35,337 nucleotides of DNA from Caballeronia sp. (GTDB lineage Bacteria > Pseudomonadota > Gammaproteobacteria > Burkholderiales > Burkholderiaceae): positions 1-35,337 of the forward strand of contig NZ_JAQGMM010000353.1 in NCBI RefSeq assembly GCF_028292365.1, read 5' to 3'. The position numbers and the translations under genes were made by a program. The number at the start of each line of letters is the position of its first letter. Position 1 is the first letter of the stretch. Under the pieces are notes generated by a model, which saw only the letters and a program-made list of their open reading frames with translations, was not told the DNA's origin and did no database searches. This document shows, piece by piece, positions 15,051-24,066 of the stretch.

Positions 15051-16556
15051 ATGAGCCAGCCCATCCGCTTCTACCACCGCAACGCGATCCGCGAAGTCAG
15101 CGACGCAGCCGTGACCCGCACTGTCCTCCAGTACCTGCGCGAAGACGCGCTCTGCACGGGCACGAAAGAGGGGTGCGCCGAAGGCGATTGTGGCGCGTGC
15201 ACGGTCGTTCTCGGCGAACGCGACGAAGCGGGCGGCGTCAAGTTCAAGGCGGTAAACGCGTGCATTCAGTTCCTGCCAACGCTCGACGGCAAAGCGCTAT
15301 TCACTGTCGAAGACCTGCGTCAGCCTGACGGTTCGCTGCATCCGGTACAGGAAGCGATGGTCGAATGCCACGGCTCGCAGTGCGGCTTCTGCACGCCGGG
15401 TTTCGTGATGTCGATGTGGTCGTTGTACGAAAAACACGGCCACGAACACACATGCGCGAACAAGACCGTCCCGTCACGCGCCGACATCTCCGATGCATTG
15501 ACTGGTAACCTGTGCCGCTGCACCGGCTACCGGCCGATCGTCGACGCGGCGGAAAGGATGTTCGACATGCCGGCGCCAAAAATGCCGGTCGATATCGCCG
15601 CGCTGTCCCGCACGCTCGCCACGCTCGAACGTGAAGACACCTTCTGCTATGAACACGCCGGCCAGCGCTTCGACGCGCCGCGCACCGTCGACGAACTCGC
15701 TCGTATCAAGGCAGCAAAACCATCGACGCGCATTCTGTCCGGCAGCACCGACATCGGCCTGTGGGTCACGAAACTGATGCGTGATCTCGGCGACATTGTC
15801 TACGTCGGGCGAATCAACGCGCTGCAGAAGATCGAAACGTCGAGTGACTGGATAGAAATTGGCGCGGGCGTCACGGTCGAACGGGCCTATGAAGAACTCG
15901 CGAAACACTATCCCGAACTGAAGGAAATGTGGAAGCGCTTTGCGTCGCTGCCTATTCGCAATGCCGGCACGCTCGGCGGCAATATCGCGAACGGTTCGCC
16001 GATTGGTGACTCCATGCCCGGCCTGATCGCGCTCGGCGCACACGTGATCGTTCGCGGCAACGATGTCGAGCGCGTCATGCCGCTCGAAGACCTATACCTT
16101 GCGTATCAGAAGAAGGACATGGCCGAGCACGAATTTGTCCTCGGCTTGAAAGTGCCCACGCGTACCGGTGTGCGCGCGAATCTGCAGTTCCGCACCTATA
16201 AGTTATCGAAGCGTTTCGACTCGGACATCTCGGCGGTGTGCGCGGCGCTTTCTTTTATCGCTGATGGCAACGTGATTCGCGATCCACGCATCGCATTCGG
16301 CGGAATGGCCGCCACGCCCAAGCGCGCGACTCACGTAGAAGCCGTGCTGCGCGATGCCGACTGGCACGAAGCCACCGCGCAGTCAGCCATGCTCGCGCTC
16401 GCGAAAGACTACGCGCCGTTGTCCGATATGCGTGCCTCGAGCGACTATCGGCTTGAAGCCGCGAAGAACACATTGCATCGGTTCTGGCTTGAGACACGCC
16501 CAGATAATCCGTTGCCGAAAGCGGCGCTCGACGTACGCGCAGTGACTGCTTCCTGA
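15051..16556 (+). CDS. xdhA: xanthine dehydrogenase small subunit (XdhA: 2x[2Fe-2S] + FAD)
   Basis: Electron-transfer subunit of the xanthine dehydrogenase that oxidises hypoxanthine and xanthine to urate. The 501-aa protein binds both iron-sulfur clusters: the plant-type cluster at C42, C47, C50 and C71 (GCAEGDCGAC) and the second at C111, C114, C155 and C157 (CGFCTPG, CRCTGY). The FAD domain starts near 190, with 'ILSGSTDIGLWVTK' and 'IRNAGTLGGNIANGSPIGDSMP'. The ATG at 15051 gives the normal N-terminus (MSQPIRFYHRN); the open frame upstream to 14910 is not typical. xdhB follows after 27 bases. Confidence 0.95.
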   Translation: MSQPIRFYHRNAIREVSDAAVTRTVLQYLREDALCTGTKEGCAEGDCGACTVVLGERDEAGGVKFKAVNACIQFLPTLDGKALFTVEDLRQPDGSLHPVQEAMVECHGSQCGFCTPGFVMSMWSLYEKHGHEHTCANKTVPSRADISDALTGNLCRCTGYRPIVDAAERMFDMPAPKMPVDIAALSRTLATLEREDTFCYEHAGQRFDAPRTVDELARIKAAKPSTRILSGSTDIGLWVTKLMRDLGDIVYVGRINALQKIETSSDWIEIGAGVTVERAYEELAKHYPELKEMWKRFASLPIRNAGTLGGNIANGSPIGDSMPGLIALGAHVIVRGNDVERVMPLEDLYLAYQKKDMAEHEFVLGLKVPTRTGVRANLQFRTYKLSKRFDSDISAVCAALSFIADGNVIRDPRIAFGGMAATPKRATHVEAVLRDADWHEATAQSAMLALAKDYAPLSDMRASSDYRLEAAKNTLHRFWLETRPDNPLPKAALDVRAVTAS

Positions 16557-16583
16557 ACCTCAAAGGACACGGAGAACATCAGA

Positions 16584-18980
16584 ATGAATCAGCAAGCCGA
16601 ACCGTTCCTGAGGGACATGAAAGAAGCCAAGGATCTCCTTGAAGCTGACTTCACGCAGGTCCACGTTTCGCGTCCGCACGAATCTGCGCATTTGCACGTC
16701 AGCGGCCGCGCGAGCTACACCGACGACATTCCGGTGGTCGCCGGCACGCTGCATGCGGCCCTTGGAATGTCGGCGAAGGCGCACGCAAAAATTGTATCGA
16801 TGTCATTCGACGCAGTGCGGGCAACGCCTGGCGTTGTCGCTGTCTTCACTGCCGCCGACATCCCCGGCGTGAATGACGTCGGCCCGATCATTCACGGTGA
16901 CGACCCGATCCTCGCCGATGGTGTCGTGCAGTTCGTCGGTCAGCCGATGTTCATTGTCGTCGCAATGTCGCACGACATTGCCCGCCGCGCGGCGCGCCGC
17001 GCCGAGGTCGTGTATGAAGAGTTGCCGGCAATCCTGACGCCGCAACAGGCGCGCGCCGCCAACGCCCACGTGCTGCCGCCAATGAAGCTCGCGCGTGGCG
17101 ACGCAGGTGCGAAGATAGCGTGGGCCGCCCATCGAGAAACCGGTGAAATGCTGCTCGGCGGCCAGGAACAGTTTTACCTTGAAGGTCAGATTTCATACGC
17201 CGTGCCGAAAGACGACGATGGCATGCACGTGTGGTGCTCGACGCAGCATCCGTCGGAAATGCAGCACATGGTTGCCCATATGCTCAACCTCGCGTCGCAC
17301 AACGTGCTGGTCGAATGCAGGCGGATGGGTGGCGGTTTCGGTGGCAAGGAGTCGCAATCGGGCCTGTTCGCGTGCTGCGCGGCGCTCGCTGCATGGAAGC
17401 TGCTGTGCCCCGTGAAGTTGCGTCCGGATCGCGATGACGACATGATGATCACCGGCAAGCGGCACGATTTTCATTACACGTACGAAGTCGGCTACGACGA
17501 CACCGGCCTGATCGACGGCGTGTCCGTCGACATGACGTCGCGTTGCGGCTTTTCGGCTGATCTTTCAGGCCCGGTGATGACCCGCGCGCTGTGCCATTTC
17601 GACAATGCGTACTGGCTGCCGCACGTCTCTATCGACGGGTTCTGCGGCAAGACCAATACGCAGTCGAACACGGCGTTTCGCGGCTTCGGCGGACCGCAGG
17701 GCGCGTTTGCGATCGAATACATTGTGGATAACATCGCGCGTTCTGTAGGGCTCGATTCGCTCGATGTACGCCGCCGGAATTTGTACGGCAAGACCGAGCA
17801 CAACCTCACGCCGTACGGGCAAGCTGTTGAAGATAACGTGATCCACGAACTGCTCGACGAACTCGAAGCCACCAGCAATTACCGCGCTCGTCGCGAGGCT
17901 GTGCGCGAATTCAATGCGAACAACGATGTGCTTAAAAAGGGACTCGCGCTGACGCCGGTGAAGTTCGGCATTGCGTTCAACGTGACTCACTTTAACCAGG
18001 CCGGCGCACTGGTGCACATTTATACCGACGGCTCGGTCCTCGTGAATCACGGCGGTACGGAGATGGGGCAGGGGCTCAATACGAAGGTCGCGCAGGTCGT
18101 CGCGCACGAACTCGGTATTCGTTTCAACCGTGTGCGTGTGACAGCAACCGACACGAGCAAAGTCGCGAACACGTCGGCGACCGCGGCGTCGACCGGCAGC
18201 GATCTGAACGGCAAGGCTGCGCAGGACGCCGCTCGTCAATTGCGCGAACGGCTTGCCTCGCTGGCCGCCGAGCACTATGGCGCGGGCGAAGTCGACGCGC
18301 GCGACGTGCGTTTCGTCGACGACCGGATTGTGGTCGGTGACAAGGCGATCCCTTTCGACGAAGTGATCATGCAGGCGTACCGCGCGCGGGTGCAGTTATG
18401 GTCCGACGGTTTCTACAAGACTCCTAAGCTTTACTGGGATCAGGCGAAGATGCAGGGTCGGCCGTTCTCCTACTATTCCTATGGCGCAGCGGTTTCCGAA
18501 GTCGTGATCGACACACTGACCGGCGAAATGCGCGTGCTGCGTGCTGATGCATTGCACGACGTGGGCGCGTCGCTCAATCCGGCTTTGGATGTGGGACAGG
18601 TCGAAGGCGGTTTTATCCAGGGAATGGGCTGGCTGACGACCGAAGAGCTGTGGTGGAATGCGGGCGGCAAGCTGATGACCCACGCGCCATCCACCTACAA
18701 GATCCCGACCGTCAATGATTGCCCGCCCGTGTTCGACGTCCGGTTGTTCAAGAACCGCAATGCGGAGGATAGCATTCACCGGTCGAAGGCAGTCGGCGAA
18801 CCGCCCTTGCTACTGCCGTTTTCTGTGTTCTTCGCGATCCGCGATGCAGTGGCGAGTGTTGGCAATAACACTGTGAATCCGCCGCTCAATGCACCCGCGA
18901 CCAGCGAGGAAATCTTGAAGGCGGTGGGTGCGGTCCGCGCTGCAGTGGCTGCGGCTGCAGCCTCTACAGCAGCGCATTGA
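16584..18980 (+). CDS. xdhB: xanthine dehydrogenase molybdopterin-binding subunit (XdhB)
   Basis: Catalytic molybdenum subunit, 798 aa, close to the family length. It contains the Moco-binding loops 'GGGFGGKES', 'FRGFGGPQGAFAIE' and 'GGTEMGQGLNTKVAQV', and the catalytic glutamate E739 in 'SKAVGEPPLLLP'. That E-P-P-L-L-L context is characteristic of true xanthine dehydrogenases rather than other members of the superfamily. GGAGA precedes the ATG at 16584. The downstream gene is an xdhC fragment only 13 bases after the stop. Confidence 0.96.
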   Translation: MNQQAEPFLRDMKEAKDLLEADFTQVHVSRPHESAHLHVSGRASYTDDIPVVAGTLHAALGMSAKAHAKIVSMSFDAVRATPGVVAVFTAADIPGVNDVGPIIHGDDPILADGVVQFVGQPMFIVVAMSHDIARRAARRAEVVYEELPAILTPQQARAANAHVLPPMKLARGDAGAKIAWAAHRETGEMLLGGQEQFYLEGQISYAVPKDDDGMHVWCSTQHPSEMQHMVAHMLNLASHNVLVECRRMGGGFGGKESQSGLFACCAALAAWKLLCPVKLRPDRDDDMMITGKRHDFHYTYEVGYDDTGLIDGVSVDMTSRCGFSADLSGPVMTRALCHFDNAYWLPHVSIDGFCGKTNTQSNTAFRGFGGPQGAFAIEYIVDNIARSVGLDSLDVRRRNLYGKTEHNLTPYGQAVEDNVIHELLDELEATSNYRARREAVREFNANNDVLKKGLALTPVKFGIAFNVTHFNQAGALVHIYTDGSVLVNHGGTEMGQGLNTKVAQVVAHELGIRFNRVRVTATDTSKVANTSATAASTGSDLNGKAAQDAARQLRERLASLAAEHYGAGEVDARDVRFVDDRIVVGDKAIPFDEVIMQAYRARVQLWSDGFYKTPKLYWDQAKMQGRPFSYYSYGAAVSEVVIDTLTGEMRVLRADALHDVGASLNPALDVGQVEGGFIQGMGWLTTEELWWNAGGKLMTHAPSTYKIPTVNDCPPVFDVRLFKNRNAEDSIHRSKAVGEPPLLLPFSVFFAIRDAVASVGNNTVNPPLNAPATSEEILKAVGAVRAAVAAAAASTAAH

Positions 18981-18993
18981 TTCGAGGCTTGCT

Positions 18994-19551
18994 ATGGAAA
19001 TGCTCCAGGAACCTGTGGTTATCGGCCGTCGTAACGGGGTGCCGATATCGCCAGCTGTACCGCCGACGCACATAGTGCTTTTTGGCGCGGGGCACGTCGG
19101 CCATGCGCTGGTCAAGTTGCTGGGCATGCTGCCTTGTGAGGTTCAGTGGGTCGATGCACGCGACGAACTATTCCCCAATGAAGTGCCCCGCAACGTACAG
19201 ATCGAAGCAACCGATACACCGGATGTGATTGTCGATTCAGCGCCTCCTGGCGCGTGCTTTTTGGTGATGACGCATGACCATTCGCTGGATTTTTCGCTGG
19301 CGATCAGGATCATGAGACGCAACGATTTTGCTTACTTTGGCATGATCGGGTCAAAGACGAAGCGCGTAAGATTCGAGCGGCGATTGGTTGATCGAGGCGT
19401 TGACCCCGGGCGATTGACGGAGATGACCTGTCCGATCGGCGTGGAGGGGATTGTGGACAAAGCGCCTGCTTCCATTGCTGTCGCGGTTTGTGCGCAGTTG
19501 ATGCAGGTCAGGGCGTTGTCGCAGTATGGCGCTCAGCTATGCCTGGGGTGA
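18994..19551 (+). CDS. xdhC: XdhC-type molybdenum cofactor chaperone, C-terminal domain only
   Basis: XdhC binds Moco, supports its sulfuration and inserts it into XdhB. The family is usually about 280-340 aa. Here only about 185 aa remain, starting just before the Rossmann-like C-terminal domain ('THIVLFGAGHVGHALVKLLGMLPCEVQWVDAR', 'YFGMIGSKTKRVRFERRL', 'PIGVEGIVDKAPASIAVAVCAQLM'). The N-terminal XdhC_CoxI domain, with its conserved cysteine and 'GS.PRE.G..M' motif, is absent. xdhB ends 13 bases upstream, so the missing part cannot lie in front. A GAGG site precedes the ATG at 18994, so the remainder could be expressed. It is either a deletion relic or a reduced chaperone. Confidence 0.8.
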   Translation: MEMLQEPVVIGRRNGVPISPAVPPTHIVLFGAGHVGHALVKLLGMLPCEVQWVDARDELFPNEVPRNVQIEATDTPDVIVDSAPPGACFLVMTHDHSLDFSLAIRIMRRNDFAYFGMIGSKTKRVRFERRLVDRGVDPGRLTEMTCPIGVEGIVDKAPASIAVAVCAQLMQVRALSQYGAQLCLG

Positions 19552-20328
19552 AGGCGGTCGGCTTTATCGATGAAGGACGAGTTGTGAGCAGTCTCTCCGT
19601 TTGTCATACCGGGTGATCCAGCGACAGCAAAAGCGTACCGCGGCAGCATCGGGGTCCCCCTTCCGCGAGGCAGTTTCCCAAAAACAAGATTGTTCTGAAA
19701 TCCGGCTCCGATCGGCGAGGGACGGTACATTCGGAGTTCAGAAGCTTGCAATATCCTGACAAACAAGCTTTAATGAAGTCATGTGCTTCTTTTGTCCTTC
19801 TCCAGCGCTCTTGACCTAGGTGACCGCCGTGTTTCTCGTTTCGCTTCATTCACTCGCAGTGTTCCATTTTCCGGTTGTGACCGGAAGGTGCCTGCGTGCG
19901 AGCGAAAAATCGAGGGGCACGCAGCTCAATTGGGGCCGTGCACGTCCGGCGGACATGTCTGCACTTCTTTGTGCCCGGCTCCTGCTTAACGACTGATCGT
20001 CAGTTAACGCGCGAACCGGGCCTTCTCCTCCCGCACATCTCACATCACCGCATCGGCGTTGATTCCTTTTAGGAACCGGCGTTGGAAACGCACGCGTGGC
20101 CGTCAGTTCGGCGATGGGGTCAATCATTTTCATCTGCGGTTTAATCCGCCAGGAAAGCTTTTCTCCAATGGTTTTTCGGGACCACTGACATTGATCCTGC
20201 TGCACGCATGGTCCCCACAGGTCAGCGGCCTGGCGTGTTTAATCGCACAGGATAACTAACGGTAGAAACAATGATCTGATGGCGGTTGCAATAACCCATT
20301 TGATTCTTAATTTACACACGAGGTACCT
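19552..20328. other. 777-base stretch without a supported gene
   Basis: Several short frames are open on both strands but none resembles a known protein or has a good start. A partial palindrome lies at 19986-20007: outer TTAAC/GTTAA, inner CTGA-TCG-TCAG. The right end should carry the rnk promoter. The xdh operon partners often found after xdhC, such as guanine deaminase, are absent, which agrees with a rearrangement on this side. Confidence 0.4.
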
Positions 20329-20787
20329 ATGTCATTCAATAAAATTCAACCGGCACCATTGGTGAGATCCAGGACCAAGAGCATGCCCAACGGCATGCCT
20401 ATCCTGTCTGAGCTCGATATGGAACGGCTCAAGCGTTGCGCACGCGTCTCGGGTGCTTCATCCGAGCAACGTACGCTCGTGGAGGAGCTTGAGGGCACAG
20501 CCATGCTGCTTGACGCTGCCGAGGTGCCAACCGATGTCGTCATGGTGAACACTCGGATCGAATGCACGGCGGTTGCCAGCGGCGAAGCCCATCAATGGAC
20601 GCTCGTGTATCCGGATGAAGCGGACTATGAACGGGGACGCATCTCGGTTCTTTCGCCCACAGGTTTCGCGCTTCTTGGCGCACGGGTGGGGCAGAAAGTG
20701 GAGTGTCGACCGCCAAGCGGTGTGCCGGTTCAATACATTATCAAACGCATTCTGTTTCGTCCCGAACAGTTGGCTTTAGCCGATTGA
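20329..20787 (+). CDS. rnk: Rnk-type GreA/GreB-family regulator
   Basis: A 152-aa protein with the layout of Rnk, the regulator of nucleoside diphosphate kinase: a short helical N-terminus ('PILSELDMERLKRC') and a C-terminal FKBP-like GreA/GreB domain ('TDVVMVNTRIECTAVASGEAHQWTLVYPDEAD', 'ISVLSPTGFALLGARVGQ', 'QYIIKRILFRPEQ'). Such proteins bind RNA polymerase at the secondary channel. GAGG sits seven bases before the ATG at 20329. It stands alone between the xdh and pic blocks. Confidence 0.88.
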   Translation: MSFNKIQPAPLVRSRTKSMPNGMPILSELDMERLKRCARVSGASSEQRTLVEELEGTAMLLDAAEVPTDVVMVNTRIECTAVASGEAHQWTLVYPDEADYERGRISVLSPTGFALLGARVGQKVECRPPSGVPVQYIIKRILFRPEQLALAD

Positions 20788-21109
20788 CTTCCGCATCCAG
20801 ACGCGCGCTCGCGCGGACGGCGTGTGACTGCGTGCGTCAAGATCAAGGTGTGCACGGACGAGCGGAGCGATGCGCAAGGCGTCGCGTTCATCTGCTGCGT
20901 CCGTCATGCCGGCAACAAATTTCGCGCTAATGGTCGCCGCCTAAAAGCCCGAATTCCAGGGTCAGTAGATTCGTCTGCTTACACCAGCCTCCCTCGCAAA
21001 CACACATCGAAAAACCCCCTCCGTCGCGCCACCCGGAGAGACCCACCGCATCGGCCTGCAAATTCGACCCCTTTTTCGTCAATGCATCCACAAAGGGTAA
21101 ACGATAGAT
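20788..21109. other. gene-free stretch before the pic promoter
   Basis: Between rnk and the pic upper operon no gene is supported. A GCGCGC-T-CGCGCG repeat lies just after rnk, without a T-run. A pyrimidine-rich stretch sits near 21000-21080. The regulator gene that might be expected here is not present. Confidence 0.4.
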
Positions 21110-21119
21110 TTGACAAATA

Positions 21120-21166
21120 TTGACTCAGACCGGATTAGAGCTATGATTAATTCATCAGCATACTGA
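21120..21166 (+). promoter_or_regulatory. pic upper operon promoter with TCAG-N4-CTGA operator
   Basis: TTGACT (21120-21125), a 16-base spacer and TATGAT (21142-21147) form a good sigma-70 promoter that would start near 21154. The palindromic TCAG-CATA-CTGA occupies 21155-21166, i.e. the start point, and the first gene begins at 21187. The layout is that of a repressor operator at +1. As I recall, PicR, a MarR-type repressor of the Alcaligenes pic cluster, recognises a TCAG-N4-CTNN motif. Confidence 0.75.
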
Positions 21167-21186
21167 GTAATTTCCCAGGCAAAGCG

Positions 21187-21492
21187 ATGACACTCAAATT
21201 CGCAGCAAACCTCGACGATCTGAACGCGGACGAACCCTACGCCGCGACGATCGAGAACGAACAGATCGCCCTATACCTGGTGGACGGTGAGGTCTATGCC
21301 ACGCATAACGTTTGCACCCACCAGTTCGCGTTGCTCAGCGACGGTTTTCTGGATGACGGATGTATTGAGTGCCCGCTTCACCAGGGGAAATTCGATGTGA
21401 AGACGGGTGCCGCGCTTTGCGCGCCGGTGACCGTGCCGATCAGGACTTACAAGGTTCAGATCGAAAAGGGCGCCGTGATGGTCGAGCTTTGA
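21187..21492 (+). CDS. Rieske ferredoxin component of the pyridine-ring oxygenase
   Basis: A 101-aa soluble Rieske [2Fe-2S] ferredoxin with ligands C43-x-H45 (CTHQ) and C62-x2-H65 (CPLHQGKFD). It passes electrons from the following reductase to the oxygenase alpha subunit. It resembles AndAb-type ferredoxins of three-component anthranilate dioxygenase systems. First gene of the operon, 33 bases after the operator; the reductase follows by 36 bases. In the picolinate scheme it is one of the four parts of 6-hydroxypicolinate 3-monooxygenase (PicB). Confidence 0.92.
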   Translation: MTLKFAANLDDLNADEPYAATIENEQIALYLVDGEVYATHNVCTHQFALLSDGFLDDGCIECPLHQGKFDVKTGAALCAPVTVPIRTYKVQIEKGAVMVEL

Positions 21493-21528
21493 GCGATCGG
21501 TTTTTTGACTCAAGCCAGGAATTTAAAA

Positions 21529-22755
21529 GTGGAAACGATCTTGATTATCGGCGCGGGACAGGCCGGTGGCCGCGCCGCCGAAACGTTGCGGGCACAGGGC
21601 TTTAACGGCTCGATCGTGCTCGCCGGTGATGAACAGCACCGGCCGTACGAGCGCCCGGCGTTATCGAAGGCCGCGCTGACGGCGATTGACGATAACGACT
21701 GCTTCAACGCGTGGCTCCATACGAGCGACTTCTACGAGACGAGCAATATCGACTGGATCGCGGATAGCGTCGAACTACTCGACGTGACGCATCGCACCGC
21801 AACGTTCCGAAGCGGGCGAAGCATCGGGTTCGACAAATGTCTGATCACGACCGGTGGGCGGGCGCGTCGGCTTCCTGGTACCCCGGACAGCCGTCACGTG
21901 CTAACGCTGCGAACGCTGCCGGACGCGATGAAAGTACGAGAGCGTCTGGCCGATGCGCGCTCGGTAGCAGTGATTGGGGGAGGTTTCCTCGGGCTGGAGT
22001 TCGCGGCAAGTGCCAGGGCGCGCGGAATCGACGTCACGGTGGTGGAAGCCGCTGAGCAGTTGCTGGGACGCGCGCTGCCGCGCGAATTCTCTGAGCGTCT
22101 ACGCGCCAAACACGAACAAAACGGAGTCAGGTTCATGCTTGGCGCAAAGCTGCTTTCCTCAACGGAAGAGACGTCTGGAGTGACCCTCACATTTGCGGGG
22201 AATACAGCAGAGCGCTTTGATTTCGTCGTGGTTGCCATTGGACAGGAACCTAACGAAGCGCTCGCGAGAGCTTCCGGTCTTGAGATAGGCAACGGCATAC
22301 ACGTTGATGCGTTTTGCCAGACGTCGGTTGCCGGCGTTTATGCAGCAGGCGATTGTGCGAATTTTCCGTTTGGAGCGTCCGGCCGCCGTCTGCGTCTGGA
22401 GTCATGGCAGAACGCTCAGGATCAGGCGATTGTGGCAGCACGCAACATGCTGGGAGAGTCGGTCGAGTACCGGCCAAGTCCCTGGTTCTGGACCGACCAG
22501 TACGACTGGAACGTGCAGATGCTGGGACTGCTCGACGGTTCAGTGAATCAATGGATCGAGCGTCGCACTTCCATCGACAAGACCTTGCTCATGGGCTTGC
22601 GGGATAACGCGATTGTGTACGCGCTCGCGGTCAATAACGGTGGCGAGTTGCGGGCGATTCGCCGGCTTGTTGAGCAGGCGACCGAGGTCGATCCCGAGGC
22701 TCTCGCGGACCCGGGCGTCAAGTTGCGGCAACTTGAACGGCAAGCTCACTTATAA
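21529..22755 (+). CDS. NAD(P)H:ferredoxin reductase component (FAD)
   Basis: A 408-aa reductase of the BphA4/AndAa type. An FAD-binding fold at the N-terminus (ILIIGAGQAGGRAAE), an NAD fold at about 146-155 (VIGGGFLGLEFA), the FAD-contacting 'VYAAGDCANFPF' and a C-terminal domain with 'SPWFWTDQYDWNVQMLG' are all typical. It takes electrons from NADH and feeds the Rieske ferredoxin encoded upstream. I choose the GTG at 21529, preceded by AGGA; an in-frame TTG at 21505 would add eight residues. It belongs to the four-component ring oxygenase encoded by the first four genes of this operon. Confidence 0.9.
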   Translation: METILIIGAGQAGGRAAETLRAQGFNGSIVLAGDEQHRPYERPALSKAALTAIDDNDCFNAWLHTSDFYETSNIDWIADSVELLDVTHRTATFRSGRSIGFDKCLITTGGRARRLPGTPDSRHVLTLRTLPDAMKVRERLADARSVAVIGGGFLGLEFAASARARGIDVTVVEAAEQLLGRALPREFSERLRAKHEQNGVRFMLGAKLLSSTEETSGVTLTFAGNTAERFDFVVVAIGQEPNEALARASGLEIGNGIHVDAFCQTSVAGVYAAGDCANFPFGASGRRLRLESWQNAQDQAIVAARNMLGESVEYRPSPWFWTDQYDWNVQMLGLLDGSVNQWIERRTSIDKTLLMGLRDNAIVYALAVNNGGELRAIRRLVEQATEVDPEALADPGVKLRQLERQAHL

Positions 22756-22773
22756 CGCATCCAGGAGAGCATT

Positions 22774-24066
22774 TTGTATTCGTCAGAGACAGTCATCGGC
22801 CTCGGTACGCCGAGCGTCAAAAATAAGCCTATCGAACAGTTGGTCTGGCCGGATGAGGGTCTTCATGCCATCCCTGACTGGGTCTATACAAGTGATGATG
22901 TATACGCCCGCGAGGTAGAACGGATTTTTCAAGGCCCTACCTGGAATTTCGTCGCGCTCGAGGCCGAGGTTCCCAACAGCGGGGACTATAAACGTTCGTA
23001 CGTGGGCCCGACGCCGGTGGTTGTGTCCCGCGCCGAAGACGGTTCCATCCATGTGTTCGAGAATCGCTGCGCCCACCGTGGCGCCGAATTCTGTCGCCAC
23101 ACACGGGGCAACAATACCGAATTTGTCTGCCCGTATCACCAGTGGTCCTACGACCTTAAAGGGAACCTGCAAGGTATTCCGTTCAAGCGCGGCGTGAACA
23201 AGCTCGGCGGGATGCCGAGAGACTTCCGTAACGAAGACCACGGTCTCAGGAAGCTCGCTGTCGCCACGCGCAATGGCGTGGTCTTCGCTTCGTTCACGCA
23301 CGACATGGAACCGATTGAAGATTACTTGACGCCCGAAATCCTCAAAGATTTCGATGCTGTCTTTAACGGTAAGAAGCTGCGCATTCTCGGGTTCTACAAG
23401 AACGAGTTGCCCTGCAACTGGAAGATGTACCACGAGAATTTGAAGGACCCCTACCACGCAACCCTGCTGCACTCGTTCCTTGTGGTGTTCGGCTTGCTGG
23501 TCGCAGGAAACCGGTCGGCAATGGTAGCCGACAGCAAGCGTGGCATCCACGGGACGATGGCATCGGCGAAAAGTGATTCACTCTATGCCGCAGTGGATGC
23601 CGACAAGAAGAAAGAGATGCGCTCGTTCCACGAGGGCATGGTCCTACAAGACGAACGCTTCCTTGAGTACGTCAAGGAATTCGATTCGGAGTGGTCGGTG
23701 ACCATGCAGACGATCTGGCCGAACTTGATCGTTCAGCGCGAAATGAATACCTTGGGCGTACGGCATATTGTCCCGAACGGCCCGAATAGCATGATCATGC
23801 TCTGGACAATGTTCGGCTACGAAGACGATACAGAAGAGACCACGCGCCACCGGCTCCGCCAGGGCAACCTGATGGGACCAGCGGGTTTCCTGGGTCTGGA
23901 GGATAACGAAGCAATGAAGTTTGTACAGGAAGGCGTTCGCCGTTCGGTAACCGATCGCAGCGTCCTCAAGCTCGACAGCGAAAACATCGGAACTGCGGAT
24001 AGCCTGATCTCTGAGGCTGCCATTCGTGCAATGTACAAGCATTATCGTGAAGTGATGGGGTTCTAA
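22774..24066 (+). CDS. Rieske oxygenase alpha subunit (predicted 6-hydroxypicolinate 3-monooxygenase)
   Basis: The catalytic large subunit, 430 aa. The Rieske cluster is bound by C99-x-H101 (CAHRGAEFC) and C119-x2-H122 (CPYHQW). The mononuclear iron site is H228 and H233 (DPYHATLLH) with D377 (EDNEAM). The overall pattern is closest to AndAc-type anthranilate dioxygenase large subunits. In this neighbourhood the expected reaction is instead ring hydroxylation of 6-hydroxypicolinate to 3,6-dihydroxypicolinate (PicB of Alcaligenes). The start is a TTG at 22774, with AGGAG eight bases upstream. The beta subunit begins directly at its stop codon. A role in anthranilate oxidation is the main alternative. 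Confidence 0.9.
   Translation: MYSSETVIGLGTPSVKNKPIEQLVWPDEGLHAIPDWVYTSDDVYAREVERIFQGPTWNFVALEAEVPNSGDYKRSYVGPTPVVVSRAEDGSIHVFENRCAHRGAEFCRHTRGNNTEFVCPYHQWSYDLKGNLQGIPFKRGVNKLGGMPRDFRNEDHGLRKLAVATRNGVVFASFTHDMEPIEDYLTPEILKDFDAVFNGKKLRILGFYKNELPCNWKMYHENLKDPYHATLLHSFLVVFGLLVAGNRSAMVADSKRGIHGTMASAKSDSLYAAVDADKKKEMRSFHEGMVLQDERFLEYVKEFDSEWSVTMQTIWPNLIVQREMNTLGVRHIVPNGPNSMIMLWTMFGYEDDTEETTRHRLRQGNLMGPAGFLGLEDNEAMKFVQEGVRRSVTDRSVLKLDSENIGTADSLISEAAIRAMYKHYREVMGF

Noticed and set aside
14669-15328. 219-aa plus-strand frame overlapping the start of xdhA
   Set aside because: It is the out-of-frame shadow of xdhA and its leader; the Arg/Pro-rich composition is typical of shadow frames in GC-rich DNA.
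19846-20205. 119-aa minus-strand frame after xdhC
   Set aside because: Low-quality composition, no homologue recognised and no start signal; treated as non-coding.
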